The notes: generated by a model not told the origin, from the sequence alone. Counted from the stretch's first letter, positions 9,288 through 18,967 are shown. The stretch is 64,000 bases of DNA from Victivallaceae bacterium (GCA_036659455.1 JAVXCN010000002.1:155699-219698), one strand, 5' to 3'. Program-made: numbers and translations.

Positions 9288-10557
9288 TATTCGCTCCTAT
9301 TTTTATGACACTTTCAAAAAAATTGGGAAAGCTTTTATTTATACATTCGACGTTATTGATTTCAGTTTCTTTATAAGTCCCTAATCCGGCAATGGTTAAA
9401 GCCATTGCCAGTCGATGATCGCCATGAGAATTTACGAAAGTCCCTTGAAGTTGAGACGGGTTAATGATTAATCCGTCTTCGGTTTCTTCAATATCGGCAT
9501 TCATTTTTTTTAGTTCTACAGCCGTTGCATGAATACGATCGCATTCTTTATTTCGAGCATTCGCGGCATTTTTTATATGAGTAGGAGTTTCCGCAAAACA
9601 TGCCACTACGGCAAGGATCGAAATAGTATCAATCAAGTCATTGATGTCTACGATTACTCCTTTAAGGGATGTACAAGGTAATATAGTTAAAGTGCGTTTT
9701 TTTTCATCGTAGTGAATAATGGCTCCCATAAGTCTAAACACATCAATGATTTTCTTATCTTGTTGTAAATCCGTTAAGTCGATGTTTTTTATGGTCAGTT
9801 CGGAGTGAGTAATAATTGCACCGGCCAGAGGAAACGAAAGAGAACTCAGATCTCCCGGAATCGAATATTCAAATCCTTTGTGTTTTTGATTTCCGGGAAT
9901 TATGAATTGAGTAAATTCCTCATTGGCGTAATAGGATAACTTTAGAAAATCAAGCCATGATAATGTGAGGGCTATCCAAGGTTTCTCTTCGGGTTTTTTT
10001 ACATTAATGGTTATGGCTCTTTGAGCGAAGCAGGAAGCAATGATAAATGATGACACCGGTTGAGAATCCAAGCCATCAATGGTAATTTCATTTGGAATAA
10101 TGGGTCCCGTAATATCTATAGGAGCAAAACCTTTCGTTTCAAGAGATTTAACTTTGACTCCTAGTTGCGTTAAACCGGATATGACAGCGCCCATCGGTCG
10201 ATTTGTTTTAATTGAACGATCACCTGTTACTAAAGTTTTTTCTTTGGAAAAAGCAGCAATGGTTGAACAGAATCTTAAGACCAGACCGGAATTGCCGACA
10301 TTGATAATTTTTAAAGGATTAAAATCATGAATTATGCGACCTTGAATTTTTAAATTCAAGCCGTCTGGGGTTATATCAGCACCCCAACCTCGACAAGTGT
10401 CAATCATGACCTGCGTATCTGGTGATATCAGATAATTACGAATATAAGTGATATCTGAAGACAAAGAGCCGAGAAGTATAGCGCGCATCGTTTGAGATTT
10501 AGACGGAGGAATAACAATCACGCCCTTTAGAGATGATTGTCGAGTCTTATATTTCAT
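9271..10557 (-). CDS. aroA: EPSP synthase (3-phosphoshikimate 1-carboxyvinyltransferase)
   Basis: 428 residues from the ATG at 10557. A TTG 18 bases earlier would add six residues but has no better signal. Motifs: PPSKSQTMRAILLGSL near the N-terminus, NVGNSGLVLRF, LVTGDRSIKTNRPM and the C-terminal GDHRLAMALTIAG. Adds enolpyruvate from PEP to shikimate-3-phosphate. First gene of the aroA-aroK-aroC-aroB-aroDE operon. The DAHP synthase gene is not in this window. Confidence 0.95.
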   Translation of the reverse strand: MKYKTRQSSLKGVIVIPPSKSQTMRAILLGSLSSDITYIRNYLISPDTQVMIDTCRGWGADITPDGLNLKIQGRIIHDFNPLKIINVGNSGLVLRFCSTIAAFSKEKTLVTGDRSIKTNRPMGAVISGLTQLGVKVKSLETKGFAPIDITGPIIPNEITIDGLDSQPVSSFIIASCFAQRAITINVKKPEEKPWIALTLSWLDFLKLSYYANEEFTQFIIPGNQKHKGFEYSIPGDLSSLSFPLAGAIITHSELTIKNIDLTDLQQDKKIIDVFRLMGAIIHYDEKKRTLTILPCTSLKGVIVDINDLIDTISILAVVACFAETPTHIKNAANARNKECDRIHATAVELKKMNADIEETEDGLIINPSQLQGTFVNSHGDHRLAMALTIAGLGTYKETEINNVECINKSFPNFFESVIKIGANIEQSF

Positions 10558-10573
10558 AAGGTGTATAGTAAAC

Positions 10574-10621
10574 AAAAAACTTGAGTTTCCTCCTTATTTC
10601 GGAAAAACTCAAGTTTTTTTT
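10574..10621 (-). terminator. Rho-independent terminator of the MACPF gene
   Basis: A long inverted repeat (ACTTGAGTTTCC against GGAAAAACTCAAGT) is flanked by A-runs on one side and T-runs on the other, so it can act in both orientations. On the minus strand it lies between the MACPF stop and aroA and ends in a U-run, isolating the aro operon from upstream transcription. Confidence 0.85.
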
Positions 10622-10653
10622 AAAAAGTATAGGCAAATGCCTTTAGCCTACTA

Positions 10654-12723
10654 TCATACATCCGATGCATCTTTAATCGTAAAGACGGCATCTTTCGGAT
10701 CAGTAGTTCTAGTCAAAGTCTGTAAGCCGTCTCTCATAGCTGTTGTTGCCAAATATTTTGCAGAATAAACGTGTTTAAGACGAATTTGATCTCCATCTCG
10801 GACAAACAAATCTTGAGTCGTATTTAATTTTTCAACTGTCCAAAGTGACCTACTGTCATTAAGAGTACCTAAATAAGCTTGAGGCCAACCTCCAAAAAAT
10901 GACAAACAATCGTCCTGGTCTGAGTAAATACCATAACTTGGTTGATGGCTAATATAGGAACCCAAATAATAAGAACCATTATGAACAATTTTTTGTGAGA
11001 CGTCTCGACCGTTTAAAGAGAAAAAGAGTGTAAACGGGGAAGAGCCTGAGATCTCTCTTAAAGTAGGAAAGTCATAGGAGATAAGCGACCAATCTGCTTG
11101 ATAAGGCGCACTGACTCTTAGCGGAGCATAAGCGGCCTCCAAAATGAAGCTATTATTAGCAGCACCGTAATAATACGATGCAGTGAAAATTTTTTTCTCA
11201 GGAATTTTTGCAGGAATATGTGCTTTTAAATATTCCTTAATGGCATTTAATAGGGCTGACTTTAAATTGTTTAATTTATCAACATCCATATTAGGGAATG
11301 CAGCTGGCGTTAATAAATCGGTTAACAAGGCAACTTTAACTTGTAATGGAACAGGTTCTTGAGGAACGCTTTCAGCCCAATCTTTGAACAAGAGTTGGTG
11401 ATTTGGGCCTATTTCCGGAAGAACGGTTCCTCCGAGAAACGCTGTTTTAGCTGACATTTTTGATTCAAACGAAAAGTAAGTGTTTGTTGAATCGGAACTT
11501 GCAGTAGAACTCAACAAAGCATCAGCGGCAGCAGCTGATATGGAAATTTTTTTCTCTTTTAATTCCGTCACGGTTTCAGCACTGATTGTTAGGACTTGAA
11601 ACCCTATTCCTCCATACATTACAGAGGTGATGTAATGAGTGCCTACCATTTTGATAAATTGTTCCAAGTTTGCTGGATTCGAAGGATCTAATTTTTGCTC
11701 TATCCAGTAACGAAACTCGTTGTCAAGCCGGATTAATTTCGGATCATAGGAAATATCCTGTTTCAAAACATAAAGAGAACGAGTAGCGGTAGTATGAGTA
11801 ACGACGTTTTTGGATTCTCGAGTCCTTTCTTGGATGAATTCGTAACTATAACTAGCTGAAAATGCGGAGGCTGTAGCAGCTTTTTCAGTCGCCGCTTCCT
11901 CCCCATTAGGAGCTGAGTTACATGCAACTGCAACGGCCCCAGTTCCCTTAACAGCAGAAGAGATAAGAGGGAGAGGAATGTTGATCGAAACCGTTGCGGA
12001 GAACGTATTGGAAAAAGAAGTTTTTTCTTCAAAAATCGAAGAATCTATGTTTACGCTCGAAGTAAATCGAGGTTCTAATTTGGTTCCCGGAGGAATGCCA
12101 TACCTTGCGTCGGAGCTGAGGATAGCCGTTTCTTCCGTAAATGAATAATCCAAGGCATTAATAGAGGAAAGTGAACTCACCAAATTAATGGGATCCAACG
12201 TCACTATATTTAGAGCCTTACCCAAGAAACCTACGTTTTTGATAAGCTCATAAGAGGCATTAGAGGCATTATTTTCTCCTGACATCAGCATAGGAGTCGT
12301 AATTTGATAAACGCAACCGTCTTGACTGCTGTTTATTAAACACGTTTTTAATTCATCGATTAAATCAAGATCTAAGGATGAGCTTATTAAGCTCTTCTGA
12401 ACGATACAATAGGCTACGGGAGTAAGAAAAACGGGTTCAAGAACCTGATAATGGTAGCCCAGATCATCTTCGCAGGAACATATCAGCTGATAATCTTCTG
12501 GAGAAAGAATGTTTGGCAATTGATCTGAAGCTTCTATATTAGAACATGTAGGTATACTCACCTGAATAGAAAAATCTTCTACCTGTAAATTTGAAATGAA
12601 GCTGCTGAATATCTTCTCATTTTCTTTATGAGAAGCGGTTTTTTCTGTCGCCAAAGAATCGTAAATTGTCTGATCAAAAACCTTAATTTTGTTTACTTGG
12701 AAAGATTCAGATAACAAGTGCAT
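10654..12723 (-). CDS. MACPF-domain protein with C-terminal MIR/beta-trefoil-like domain (CT153-type)
   Basis: 689 residues. Residues 1-190 have no recognised domain. Residues about 200-490 form the MACPF domain with the signature MVGTHYITSVMYGG, and a stretch rich in Ala/Ser (the GAVAVACNS and SAAAADALLSS regions) suits the amphipathic membrane-inserting segments. The last 180 residues contain repeated beta units ending in DGDQIRLKHVYSAKYLATT, which resembles a MIR/beta-trefoil domain. There is no Sec signal peptide, so type III export is plausible, as suspected for chlamydial homologues. GGAG lies 7 bases before the ATG. Single-gene unit with its own terminator. Pore formation in host membranes is inferred, not shown. 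Confidence 0.88.
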   Translation of the reverse strand: MHLLSESFQVNKIKVFDQTIYDSLATEKTASHKENEKIFSSFISNLQVEDFSIQVSIPTCSNIEASDQLPNILSPEDYQLICSCEDDLGYHYQVLEPVFLTPVAYCIVQKSLISSSLDLDLIDELKTCLINSSQDGCVYQITTPMLMSGENNASNASYELIKNVGFLGKALNIVTLDPINLVSSLSSINALDYSFTEETAILSSDARYGIPPGTKLEPRFTSSVNIDSSIFEEKTSFSNTFSATVSINIPLPLISSAVKGTGAVAVACNSAPNGEEAATEKAATASAFSASYSYEFIQERTRESKNVVTHTTATRSLYVLKQDISYDPKLIRLDNEFRYWIEQKLDPSNPANLEQFIKMVGTHYITSVMYGGIGFQVLTISAETVTELKEKKISISAAAADALLSSTASSDSTNTYFSFESKMSAKTAFLGGTVLPEIGPNHQLLFKDWAESVPQEPVPLQVKVALLTDLLTPAAFPNMDVDKLNNLKSALLNAIKEYLKAHIPAKIPEKKIFTASYYYGAANNSFILEAAYAPLRVSAPYQADWSLISYDFPTLREISGSSPFTLFFSLNGRDVSQKIVHNGSYYLGSYISHQPSYGIYSDQDDCLSFFGGWPQAYLGTLNDSRSLWTVEKLNTTQDLFVRDGDQIRLKHVYSAKYLATTAMRDGLQTLTRTTDPKDAVFTIKDASDV

Positions 12724-13334
12724 GTAATTCTCCTAAGAAAATGATTGAATAAAAGCACCCGAAGAATGATATGAGCGGGATTTCGAGTTTGGATGGTATC
12801 TTAGAATATGTTTTTTTTTCAATTGTTATAGTTAAAAATTATTAAATCATTTTTGTTGATCGTCTAACTTTATTCGCAGTTTGATTCCGGATTTTTTCTA
12901 TCCAACTAGTGATTAGTGAGTTATATCTGAATTGATAGGTCTTGTTGTACCAAAATACACAGGAAAGCAAGACGGAATGGTTTTTTAGTGGAAAAGAGAC
13001 TTAAACATTAATATGCCGAACATAGTTTTTTTTCGGTTTAAATTGTTCGGAACGGAACAATATCGTGTAGGTTATACCTTGCCTTCAGTAATGAAACGCT
13101 TAATTTGATATGGCTTTTTTGTTTCATTTTATTATTTTTAAATTTAGGAATTCGATTAAGTTTAGAATTTTTACTATAAAGCTAAAGTATTTATTGGTGT
13201 TAAGGTATTTGAGAATATCAACCGGAATATTCAAAAAGAATATTTTCATTCATTATCTTAATTGAACCTAGGTTTTTTTTGATTGGAACGGGCAGGCATT
13301 GCGAGCTGTTTTATGAAATCAGAGTCTTAAAAAT
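12724..13334. other. Gene-free AT-rich interval
   Basis: About 610 bases between the MACPF gene and tRNA-Met. No open frame with a plausible start, ribosome-binding site or recognisable motif was found on either strand. It should contain the MACPF promoter near its left end, but no confident -35/-10 pair could be chosen. Confidence 0.6.
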
Positions 13335-13406
13335 GGGGCAGGCAGGAATTGAACCCGCGACCAACGGATTATGAGTCCGCAGCTCTAACCTCTGAGCTAC
13401 TGCCCC
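13335..13406 (-). tRNA. tRNA-Met (anticodon CAU), elongator-type
   Basis: 72-nt cloverleaf on the minus strand: acceptor GGGGCAG/CTGCCCC, D-stem GCTC/GAGC, anticodon stem GCGGA/TCCGT with loop CTCATAA, T-arm GCGGG TTCAATT CCTGC. The anticodon stem lacks the three G:C pairs of initiator tRNA and position 1:72 is paired, so it is not the initiator. A lysidine-modified tRNA-Ile(CAU) cannot be excluded from sequence. Confidence 0.9.
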
Positions 13407-13518
13407 TAAAAGACACCGAGGGCTATGGATTCTACCGGAAATTAGAGCCATACTTCAAGAAATTCTTCTATAAATCTTTCTCAAAAATATAAATTTTTTG
13501 TTCTCTTTTCGTTTGTTA

Positions 13519-13959
13519 TCAATAAATATTTTTGGAAGAAGACAAATAAGGAAGAACGAGTTGTTTCATTCTGAGATGTAGGGACAAGGCACCGTTAGAT
13601 CGGCCGGGTGATAAAAGATTATTCAAATTCAGTTTATCAAAAAACATCGGAGGACAACCTAAAATGGTTTCAGGCAATTCATCGGAATAAGACAAAACGA
13701 ATAGAGCGGAAATTCCGGCTGATATAAGAGCGTCCGCTTTTGAGAAAAAAAAGACTTTACCATTTTCCATTTTTGAATATATCCAAAGATTACTTTGACA
13801 ACCCCGCACCAAGTTATTGTCACAGGCTTTATTTTTTTCGAAAGAGGGCAGTCGATTTTTTAATGAAATCAGAGTTTTATAAATCTCGTCTTGAGAAGAA
13901 GATTTTGAAAATATACGGCATAGATCCGTTTGTTTGTCGATACAACTACTGAAATCCAT
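13519..13959 (-). CDS. SufE-family sulfur-acceptor protein
   Basis: 146 residues, normal for SufE. The motif VRGCQSNLWIYS carries the sulfur-accepting Cys, and DALISAGISALFVLSY plus LSPGRSNGALSLHLRMK match the conserved helix and C-terminal pattern. SufE takes persulfide from SufS cysteine desulfurase and passes it to SufBCD. No suf gene is adjacent. It lies 27 bases downstream of the Inc-like gene and is probably cotranscribed with it. A second Cys in LGCPPMFF is not part of the classic site. Confidence 0.82.
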   Translation of the reverse strand: MDFSSCIDKQTDLCRIFSKSSSQDEIYKTLISLKNRLPSFEKNKACDNNLVRGCQSNLWIYSKMENGKVFFFSKADALISAGISALFVLSYSDELPETILGCPPMFFDKLNLNNLLSPGRSNGALSLHLRMKQLVLPYLSSSKNIY

Positions 13960-13986
13960 GAAATTAGACCTAATTTAACCGTAATT

Positions 13987-14901
13987 TTAAGAATCGGAAA
14001 CATTATTTAAGTAGGCGCTAAGTCCACTGATGATAACATTGCATCGTTTTATTCTGTTATTCAATTCTAATATCCTTTCGGAATAATGGGTAATGGGTCC
14101 TGTTGTTCTTGAGTTTGTCTCTATTGTTACATTAGGTTCTTCTTCGGTCGAATCCGTTGTCTGATTTCTTTCCATATTTGAAAAACGGGCTTCAAGAAGG
14201 TCCATTCGATGTTGGAGTTCTAGGTTGTGTTTTTTTAGAATTAAATTTTCTTTGATTAAAGAGTGTGTAGTGCGCGCTTCTTCATATTCCTTGATTTCTT
14301 TCGATTTTTTTGGGGAGAGAAGCTGATCTTTGGTACCAAGCTTTATGCCATAGCACATTTTAACGCCGAGTTGGTTACCTGCACAAAATCCTAAAAATGC
14401 ACCCAGAACTTGAGGAAAAACAACTAAAGATGTGGAAATTGCAGTTATAACCACAGCTAACAGTACCTGCCTGGTTCCGTTCGGATCCAGTTGAAGTAAC
14501 CCCAGGTTCATGAGATCCCAAAGACTATTTTTTCCGTTCCATTTGTTTTTAGGATCAAGCAATGTAGCCGTAATAATACCGAAAATAAATCCTAATCCGA
14601 AACCGATACTCATCCAAATAGTGAAAGGAAGAGCAACGCATTCGAATCCGCACAGAGCGCCGTAACAACCGATGATTATCAGCCAAGTTAGGAGATAAAG
14701 GACGATTTTTTTCCAATTATCCCTTAAAAACAAACCGATTCTTACGGCTACTAATTTAGTCTGATTTAAAATTCTTTTTGAAAGCGGGAGTGCGATTGTC
14801 GTAACTTGAGTTTCAACGTTCTGGATAGGGGGCTCGTCGTCTTCTTGAGAGGACGCCATAAAAAAAGTGGAGTAAGAATTGGATTGAGATATGTTATACA
14901 T
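13987..14901 (-). CDS. Membrane protein with paired hydrophobic lobes and coiled coil (CT324-type, Inc-like)
   Basis: 304 residues. A polar N-terminus (about 50 residues) precedes two hydrophobic blocks: a bilobed pair at about residues 67-112 (IVLYLLTWLIIIGCYGALC, then FTIWMSIGFGLGFIFGIIT) and a second at about 144-180. Residues 205-245 look like a coiled coil (KENLILKKHNLELQHRMDLL). Bilobed helices with a cytosolic coiled coil are the hallmark of chlamydial inclusion-membrane (Inc) proteins. No clear ribosome-binding site precedes the ATG; an internal ATG at residue 15 (MASSQEDDEPP) is an alternative start. Function unknown. Confidence 0.7.
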   Translation of the reverse strand: MYNISQSNSYSTFFMASSQEDDEPPIQNVETQVTTIALPLSKRILNQTKLVAVRIGLFLRDNWKKIVLYLLTWLIIIGCYGALCGFECVALPFTIWMSIGFGLGFIFGIITATLLDPKNKWNGKNSLWDLMNLGLLQLDPNGTRQVLLAVVITAISTSLVVFPQVLGAFLGFCAGNQLGVKMCYGIKLGTKDQLLSPKKSKEIKEYEEARTTHSLIKENLILKKHNLELQHRMDLLEARFSNMERNQTTDSTEEEPNVTIETNSRTTGPITHYSERILELNNRIKRCNVIISGLSAYLNNVSDS

Positions 14902-15161
14902 TTATATTTAATATAAAAAAAACAAACTATTTTATCTATTTTTTTATTTTTTATAAATATGGTGTTTTGTTTTTTATTTTTTAATAAAATTAATTTTTTG
15001 CTTTCTAAAAAGATTCCAGTTAAGTATTCTTTGTAATTCTGTTGTGGAAATCCGGATTGGATTTTCGAAAGTTTTATTTCAAGTTTTTTATGAACATGAA
15101 TAAGTAAGCGAATCGTTTCGAATAAGCAGATGTTCGGTGAATATATTGGATGCAGGAGATT

Positions 15162-15383
15162 ATGGCAAAAAAAGAAGATACTATCGTTCTTGATGGAAAA
15201 GTGGAAGAGCTTCTTCCGAACATGAGTTTTCGGGTGATTTTGGAGAACGGTATGGTCGTAACCGCTCATCTTTGCGGTAAAATGAGAATGAGTAACATTA
15301 GGCTTTTGGTTGGAGATCGGGTCACGGTGGAAATGTCTACCTATGATTTAACAAAAGCTCGTGTCGTATATAGACACAGATAG
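15162..15383 (+). CDS. infA: Translation initiation factor IF-1
   Basis: 73 residues starting [20 protein letters not shown], with the OB-fold segment [27 protein letters not shown] and the terminal [11 protein letters not shown]. The ATG at 15162 follows CAGGAG by 3 bases; four extra upstream codons are open but not part of the family. Binds the 30S A-site during initiation. First gene of the translation/transcription block. Confidence 0.96.
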   Translation: MAKKEDTIVLDGKVEELLPNMSFRVILENGMVVTAHLCGKMRMSNIRLLVGDRVTVEMSTYDLTKARVVYRHR

Positions 15384-15463
15384 AGTTATTATTTCTCTGT
15401 TGCTTATTTTGAACGGGTAGCATAGACTAGGCGTTTTTTTTAGCTCCCCGGATTGTTTGACTA

Positions 15464-15535
15464 GCCTGGATAGCTCAGTGGTAGAGCATTTGCATGGTAA
15501 GCAAAAGGTCGTAGGTTCAACTCCTATTCTAGGCA
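15464..15535 (+). tRNA. tRNA-Thr (anticodon GGU)
   Basis: 72-nt cloverleaf: acceptor GCCTGGA/TCTAGGC with one G:U pair, D-arm GCTC..GAGC, anticodon stem TTTGC/GCAAA with loop ATGGTAA, T-arm GTAGG TTCAACT CCTAT, discriminator A. CCA is not encoded. It lies between infA and tuf, the usual bacterial and chlamydial place for tRNA-Thr. Confidence 0.95.
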
Positions 15536-15591
15536 ACCGGATAAGCCACGAATATAGCAGATTGTACACTTAATAAAAGAGGATTCTTGAA

Positions 15592-16773
15592 ATGTCAAAA
15601 GAAACTTTTCAACGAAATAAACCGCATGTCAACATAGGAACAATTGGACACGTTGACCACGGTAAAACGACTTTAACGGCCGCTATTACTAAAGCTCTTG
15701 CGGGTGATGGTTTGGCTGATTTTCGTGATTATAATTCCATTGATAATACACCGGAGGAAAAGGCGCGCGGAATTACCATCACTGCTTCTCACGTTGAATA
15801 TGAAACATCCAGTCGACATTATGCTCACGTAGACTGTCCGGGTCACGCAGATTACGTTAAAAATATGATTACTGGTGCTGCGCAGATGGATGGGGCTATT
15901 TTAGTCGTGTCGGCTACTGATGGGGCTATGCCGCAAACGAAAGAGCATATTCTTTTGGCGCGACAAGTGGGTGTTCCTTATATCGTCGTATTTTTAAATA
16001 AAGTTGATATGATTTCCAAAGAAGATGCCGAATTGATTGATTTGGTGGAGTTGGAGCTGAACGAGCTTTTAGAAGAAAAGGGTTATAAAGGTTGTCCTAT
16101 TATTCGTGGTTCGGCTTTGAAGGCTCTGGAAGGAGATGTCGATTATGTGGCTAAGATTCGTGAATTGATGCAAGCCGTTGACGACAACGTGCCCACTCCG
16201 CAAAGGGAGATAGATAAGCCTTTCTTGATGCCTGTTGAGGACGTATTTTCGATTTCCGGAAGAGGTACCGTTGTTACAGGGCGTATTGAAAGAGGGGTCG
16301 TTAAGGTTTCTGATAAAGTTCAGATTGTTGGATTAAAAGATACTCGAGATACTATTGTTACGGGTATTGAGATGTTTCGCAAGGAGTTGTCTGAAGGGCA
16401 AGCGGGGGAAAATGTCGGTTTGCTCTTAAGAGGTGTCGGTAAAAATGATGTTGAAAGAGGAATGGTTGTTTGTGTTCCTAACAGTGTTAAGCCGCACTCT
16501 AAATTTAAGTCTGCAGTGTATATTTTGAAAAAAGAAGAGGGAGGTCGTCATAAGCCTTTCTTTACTGGATATAGGCCTCAATTTTTCTTTAGGACGACAG
16601 ATGTTACTGGGGTTGTTACTCTGCCTGAAGGAAATGAAATGGTAATGCCTGGCGATAATGTTGAGTTGTCTGTCGAGTTGATTTGTCCTGTTGCTCTTGA
16701 GGAGGGAATGAGATTCGCTATTCGAGAAGGCGGAAGGACGATAGGTGCTGGAACCGTTTCTCAGATTTTATAG
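15592..16773 (+). CDS. tuf: Elongation factor Tu
   Basis: 393 residues, full length. G1 GHVDHGKTT, switch I ending RGITIT, G3 [13 protein letters not shown]4 NKVD and G5 GSALKA are all present, followed by domains II and III ending GTVSQIL. Delivers aminoacyl-tRNA to the ribosome. GAGG precedes the ATG. A hairpin terminator follows before tRNA-Trp. Confidence 0.98.
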   Translation: MSKETFQRNKPHVNIGTIGHVDHGKTTLTAAITKALAGDGLADFRDYNSIDNTPEEKARGITITASHVEYETSSRHYAHVDCPGHADYVKNMITGAAQMDGAILVVSATDGAMPQTKEHILLARQVGVPYIVVFLNKVDMISKEDAELIDLVELELNELLEEKGYKGCPIIRGSALKALEGDVDYVAKIRELMQAVDDNVPTPQREIDKPFLMPVEDVFSISGRGTVVTGRIERGVVKVSDKVQIVGLKDTRDTIVTGIEMFRKELSEGQAGENVGLLLRGVGKNDVERGMVVCVPNSVKPHSKFKSAVYILKKEEGGRHKPFFTGYRPQFFFRTTDVTGVVTLPEGNEMVMPGDNVELSVELICPVALEEGMRFAIREGGRTIGAGTVSQIL

Positions 16774-16782
16774 TATTTCCTT

Positions 16783-16815
16783 AAAAACAGAAAAGAACAA
16801 AACTTTTCTGTTTTA
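16783..16815 (+). terminator. Terminator after tuf
   Basis: A-rich inverted repeat AAAACAGAAAAG / CTTTTCTGTTTT with a 7-nt loop, 9 bases past the tuf stop. The descending arm ends in TTTT directly against the first base of tRNA-Trp. It would end or attenuate tuf transcription; the tRNA would then depend on read-through or processing. Confidence 0.75.
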
Positions 16816-16889
16816 GGGTGTGTAGCTTAGTTTGGTAGAGCAGTGGCCTCCAAAGCCGCCGGTCGGGGGTTCGATTCCCTTCGCACCCG
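16816..16889 (+). tRNA. tRNA-Trp (anticodon CCA)
   Basis: 74-nt cloverleaf: acceptor GGGTGTG/CGCACCC, D-arm GCTT..GAGC, anticodon stem GTGGC/GCCGC with loop CTCCAAA, T-arm GGGGG TTCGATT CCCTT, discriminator G. Sited between tuf and secE, a conserved bacterial arrangement. Confidence 0.96.
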
Positions 16890-16915
16890 ATATATAATTT
16901 TTAGTTTTTTGTGTT

Positions 16916-17173
16916 ATGGTTCAAGTTCATAAGCGGGAAAAAGAGAGTGTAAAATCTAAGTTAAATCGTTGGAAAAAGTTTTCCGATTTTTACGGTGGTT
17001 TTTGGGACGAGATTAAGAGAATAGATTGGACGAGCAAAAAGGATTTGCAGAGTTATGTCAAGGTGGTTTTATTGAGTGTTTTGACTTTCGGTGTGTTGAT
17101 TTATTCAATAGATTTAATTATTCGTAAGCTTTTGGTTGGATTGGAAGCCGTAATGGGATTTATCTTTGGTTAG
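16916..17173 (+). CDS. secE: Preprotein translocase subunit SecE
   Basis: 85 residues: basic N-terminus, the amphipathic SecE motif FWDEIKRIDWTSKKDLQSYVKVV, and one membrane helix VVLLSVLTFGVLIYSIDLII. Small single-span form as in most bacteria. Part of SecYEG. Ends 4 bases before the nusG ATG. Confidence 0.92.
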   Translation: MVQVHKREKESVKSKLNRWKKFSDFYGGFWDEIKRIDWTSKKDLQSYVKVVLLSVLTFGVLIYSIDLIIRKLLVGLEAVMGFIFG

Positions 17174-17177
17174 TTGT

Positions 17178-17714
17178 ATGTTTAAATGGTATGTTGTTCA
17201 GGTTTTTACGGCTCAAGAAAAAAAAGTTAAGAAAGTCTTGGAGGATTTTAAAGAATCTTCTGGAATGTCCGATTTACTAGAAGAAGTCGTTTTGCCTATA
17301 GAGAATGTTATGGAGGTCAAAAAAGGAGAGCAAAAGGTCGTCGAAAAATCTATTTGGCCTGGTTATGTTTTGATCAAAATGAATTTAACTGATGATTCAT
17401 GGCATTATGTTAAGAAAGCTCCGGGGGTTATTGACTTTTTAGGGGGGGAGTCTCCTAATGCTCTTAGTGAAGATGAAGTCAGGAATATTTTAGAAGATCT
17501 TGAAGAGAAAAAATCTGGAGTTGTTCAAAAACATCAGTTTGAAATCGGTTCCAGAGTTAAAATTAACGACGGTGTTTTTGTTAATTTTGTTGGGGTCATT
17601 TCCGAAGTATTTCATGACAAAGGGCGTGTTAGTGTTATGGTTTCCATTTTTGGTCGAGAAACTCAAGTTGATGATCTTGAGTTCTGGCAAATAGAAGAAG
17701 CAGGTCCTGAATAG
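17178..17714 (+). CDS. nusG: Transcription termination/antitermination factor NusG
   Basis: 178 residues from the ATG at 17178 (MFKWYVVQVFTAQEKKV); a TTG four codons upstream is less likely because homology begins at MFKWYVV. NGN domain includes IWPGYVLIKM and VKKAPGVIDFLGG; the C-terminal KOW motif lies in FEIGSRVKINDGVFVNFVG. Binds RNA polymerase and couples to Rho or S10. Confidence 0.95.
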   Translation: MFKWYVVQVFTAQEKKVKKVLEDFKESSGMSDLLEEVVLPIENVMEVKKGEQKVVEKSIWPGYVLIKMNLTDDSWHYVKKAPGVIDFLGGESPNALSEDEVRNILEDLEEKKSGVVQKHQFEIGSRVKINDGVFVNFVGVISEVFHDKGRVSVMVSIFGRETQVDDLEFWQIEEAGPE

Positions 17715-17824
17715 GAAATTTAAACGATAACGATAAAAACAGTATATTGTAAATGTTGTTCTTCCTATAATGCTCCTTTGCCGGTTTTGCGTTTGGGTTG
17801 AGCGTATCTTCTTTAGGTTTTAGT

Positions 17825-18247
17825 ATGTCGAAGAAAGTATTGAAAATAATTAAATTGCAGATTCTTGGTGGTAAAGCTAATCCTGCTCCTCCCATAGGCC
17901 CAGCTCTGGGTGCTGCTGGGGTAAATATTATGGGATTTTGTAAAGAGTTTAACGCTTCTACTCAGGATAGGAGTGGTGAATTGCTTCCTGTCGTGATTAC
18001 GGTTTATGTCGATAAAAGTTTCAGTTTTATTACCAAGCAACCTCCAGTGTCTTCCTTGATTAAGAAGGAATTGGGGTTAGAGTCCGGTTCGAAAACTCCT
18101 AATAGGGACAAAGTTGGGAAGCTTTCGAGAGAGCAGGTGGCTTCCGTTGCAAAACGTAAATTTGAGGATATGGATGTTGTTTCCATCGAATCGGCAGAAA
18201 AGATGGTTATCGGCACTGCTCGTAGTATGGGTGTTGATGTTTTATAG
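17825..18247 (+). CDS. rplK: 50S ribosomal protein L11
   Basis: 140 residues from the ATG at 17825 ([13 protein letters not shown]); nine upstream codons are open but outside the family. [20 protein letters not shown] and the C-terminal RNA-binding [12 protein letters not shown] fit L11. About 110 bases separate it from nusG. That interval contains TATAAT at 17766 but no -35 at normal distance, so a promoter is only possible. Confidence 0.96.
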   Translation: MSKKVLKIIKLQILGGKANPAPPIGPALGAAGVNIMGFCKEFNASTQDRSGELLPVVITVYVDKSFSFITKQPPVSSLIKKELGLESGSKTPNRDKVGKLSREQVASVAKRKFEDMDVVSIESAEKMVIGTARSMGVDVL

Positions 18248-18268
18248 TTAAGGACGAGTTGGTTTTTT

Positions 18269-18967
18269 ATGACGAAGTGTAGTAAACGAATGAAACAGAT
18301 TTACGGGTCTCTGGATTTTTCTAAGAGTTATTCTCTTAAGGATGCCGTTGGCTTTTTAAAATCGTATCCTTCCATAAAGTTTGATCAAACTTTGGATTTT
18401 TCGTTGCAGTTAGGGATAGATCCTAAAAAAAGTGATCAACAAATAAGAGGGAGTGTGTCTTTGCCTCATGGAACCGGAAAGAAGATATCTATCTTAGTAT
18501 TTGCTGCCGGTGAGAAGGCTCAGGAAGCTTTGAGTGCTGGTGCTGATTTTGTCGGAAGTGAAGATCTTATTGAACGAGTAAAGTCCGGTTGGGTTGATTT
18601 TGATGTAGTTGTGGCGACTCCCGATATGATGAGGGAAGTTGGAAAGTTGGGTAAAATTTTAGGTCCCAGAAGTCTGATGCCGACGCCTAAGGCTGGGACC
18701 GTGACGAATGACGTTTCGGGGGTCATTGGTGAATTAAGAAGGGGAAAGATTGAGTTTAAGTCCGATAGAAGTGGTGTTTGTAATGCGGGTTTGGGGAAGC
18801 TCTCTTTTTCTTCGGAAGCGTTGTGTGATAACGTTAATGCTTTTGTTAATGCCATTTTGAAGTCTAAACCTTCAAGTGCTAAGGGGCAGTATTTTGTGTC
18901 TTGTGTCTTGTCATCGACTATGGGGCCTGGTGTTAGGATTGATTTTAAAGATTTTCTGGTTTCTTAA
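18269..18967 (+). CDS. rplA: 50S ribosomal protein L1
   Basis: 232 residues, family length. [15 protein letters not shown], the signature [18 protein letters not shown] and [18 protein letters not shown] are visible. L1-stalk protein and, in other bacteria, translational repressor of the L11-L1 mRNA. Follows rplK by 21 bases. Confidence 0.97.
   Translation: MTKCSKRMKQIYGSLDFSKSYSLKDAVGFLKSYPSIKFDQTLDFSLQLGIDPKKSDQQIRGSVSLPHGTGKKISILVFAAGEKAQEALSAGADFVGSEDLIERVKSGWVDFDVVVATPDMMREVGKLGKILGPRSLMPTPKAGTVTNDVSGVIGELRRGKIEFKSDRSGVCNAGLGKLSFSSEALCDNVNAFVNAILKSKPSSAKGQYFVSCVLSSTMGPGVRIDFKDFLVS

Noticed and set aside
11763..12032. Minus-strand second frame inside the MACPF gene
   Set aside because: Same-strand shadow in Leu/Arg-rich translation, no start signal and no homology.
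14766..15269. Minus-strand frame of 167 codons across the infA leader
   Set aside because: Overlaps infA and the CT324-like gene start, is Lys/Ile-rich low-complexity translation of AT-rich DNA, and has no ribosome-binding site.
15348..15569. Minus-strand frame over tRNA-Thr
   Set aside because: It is the complement of the tRNA and flanks; no protein signal.
17766..17771. TATAAT upstream of rplK as a promoter
   Set aside because: No -35-like hexamer at 16-19 bases; only a possible site.
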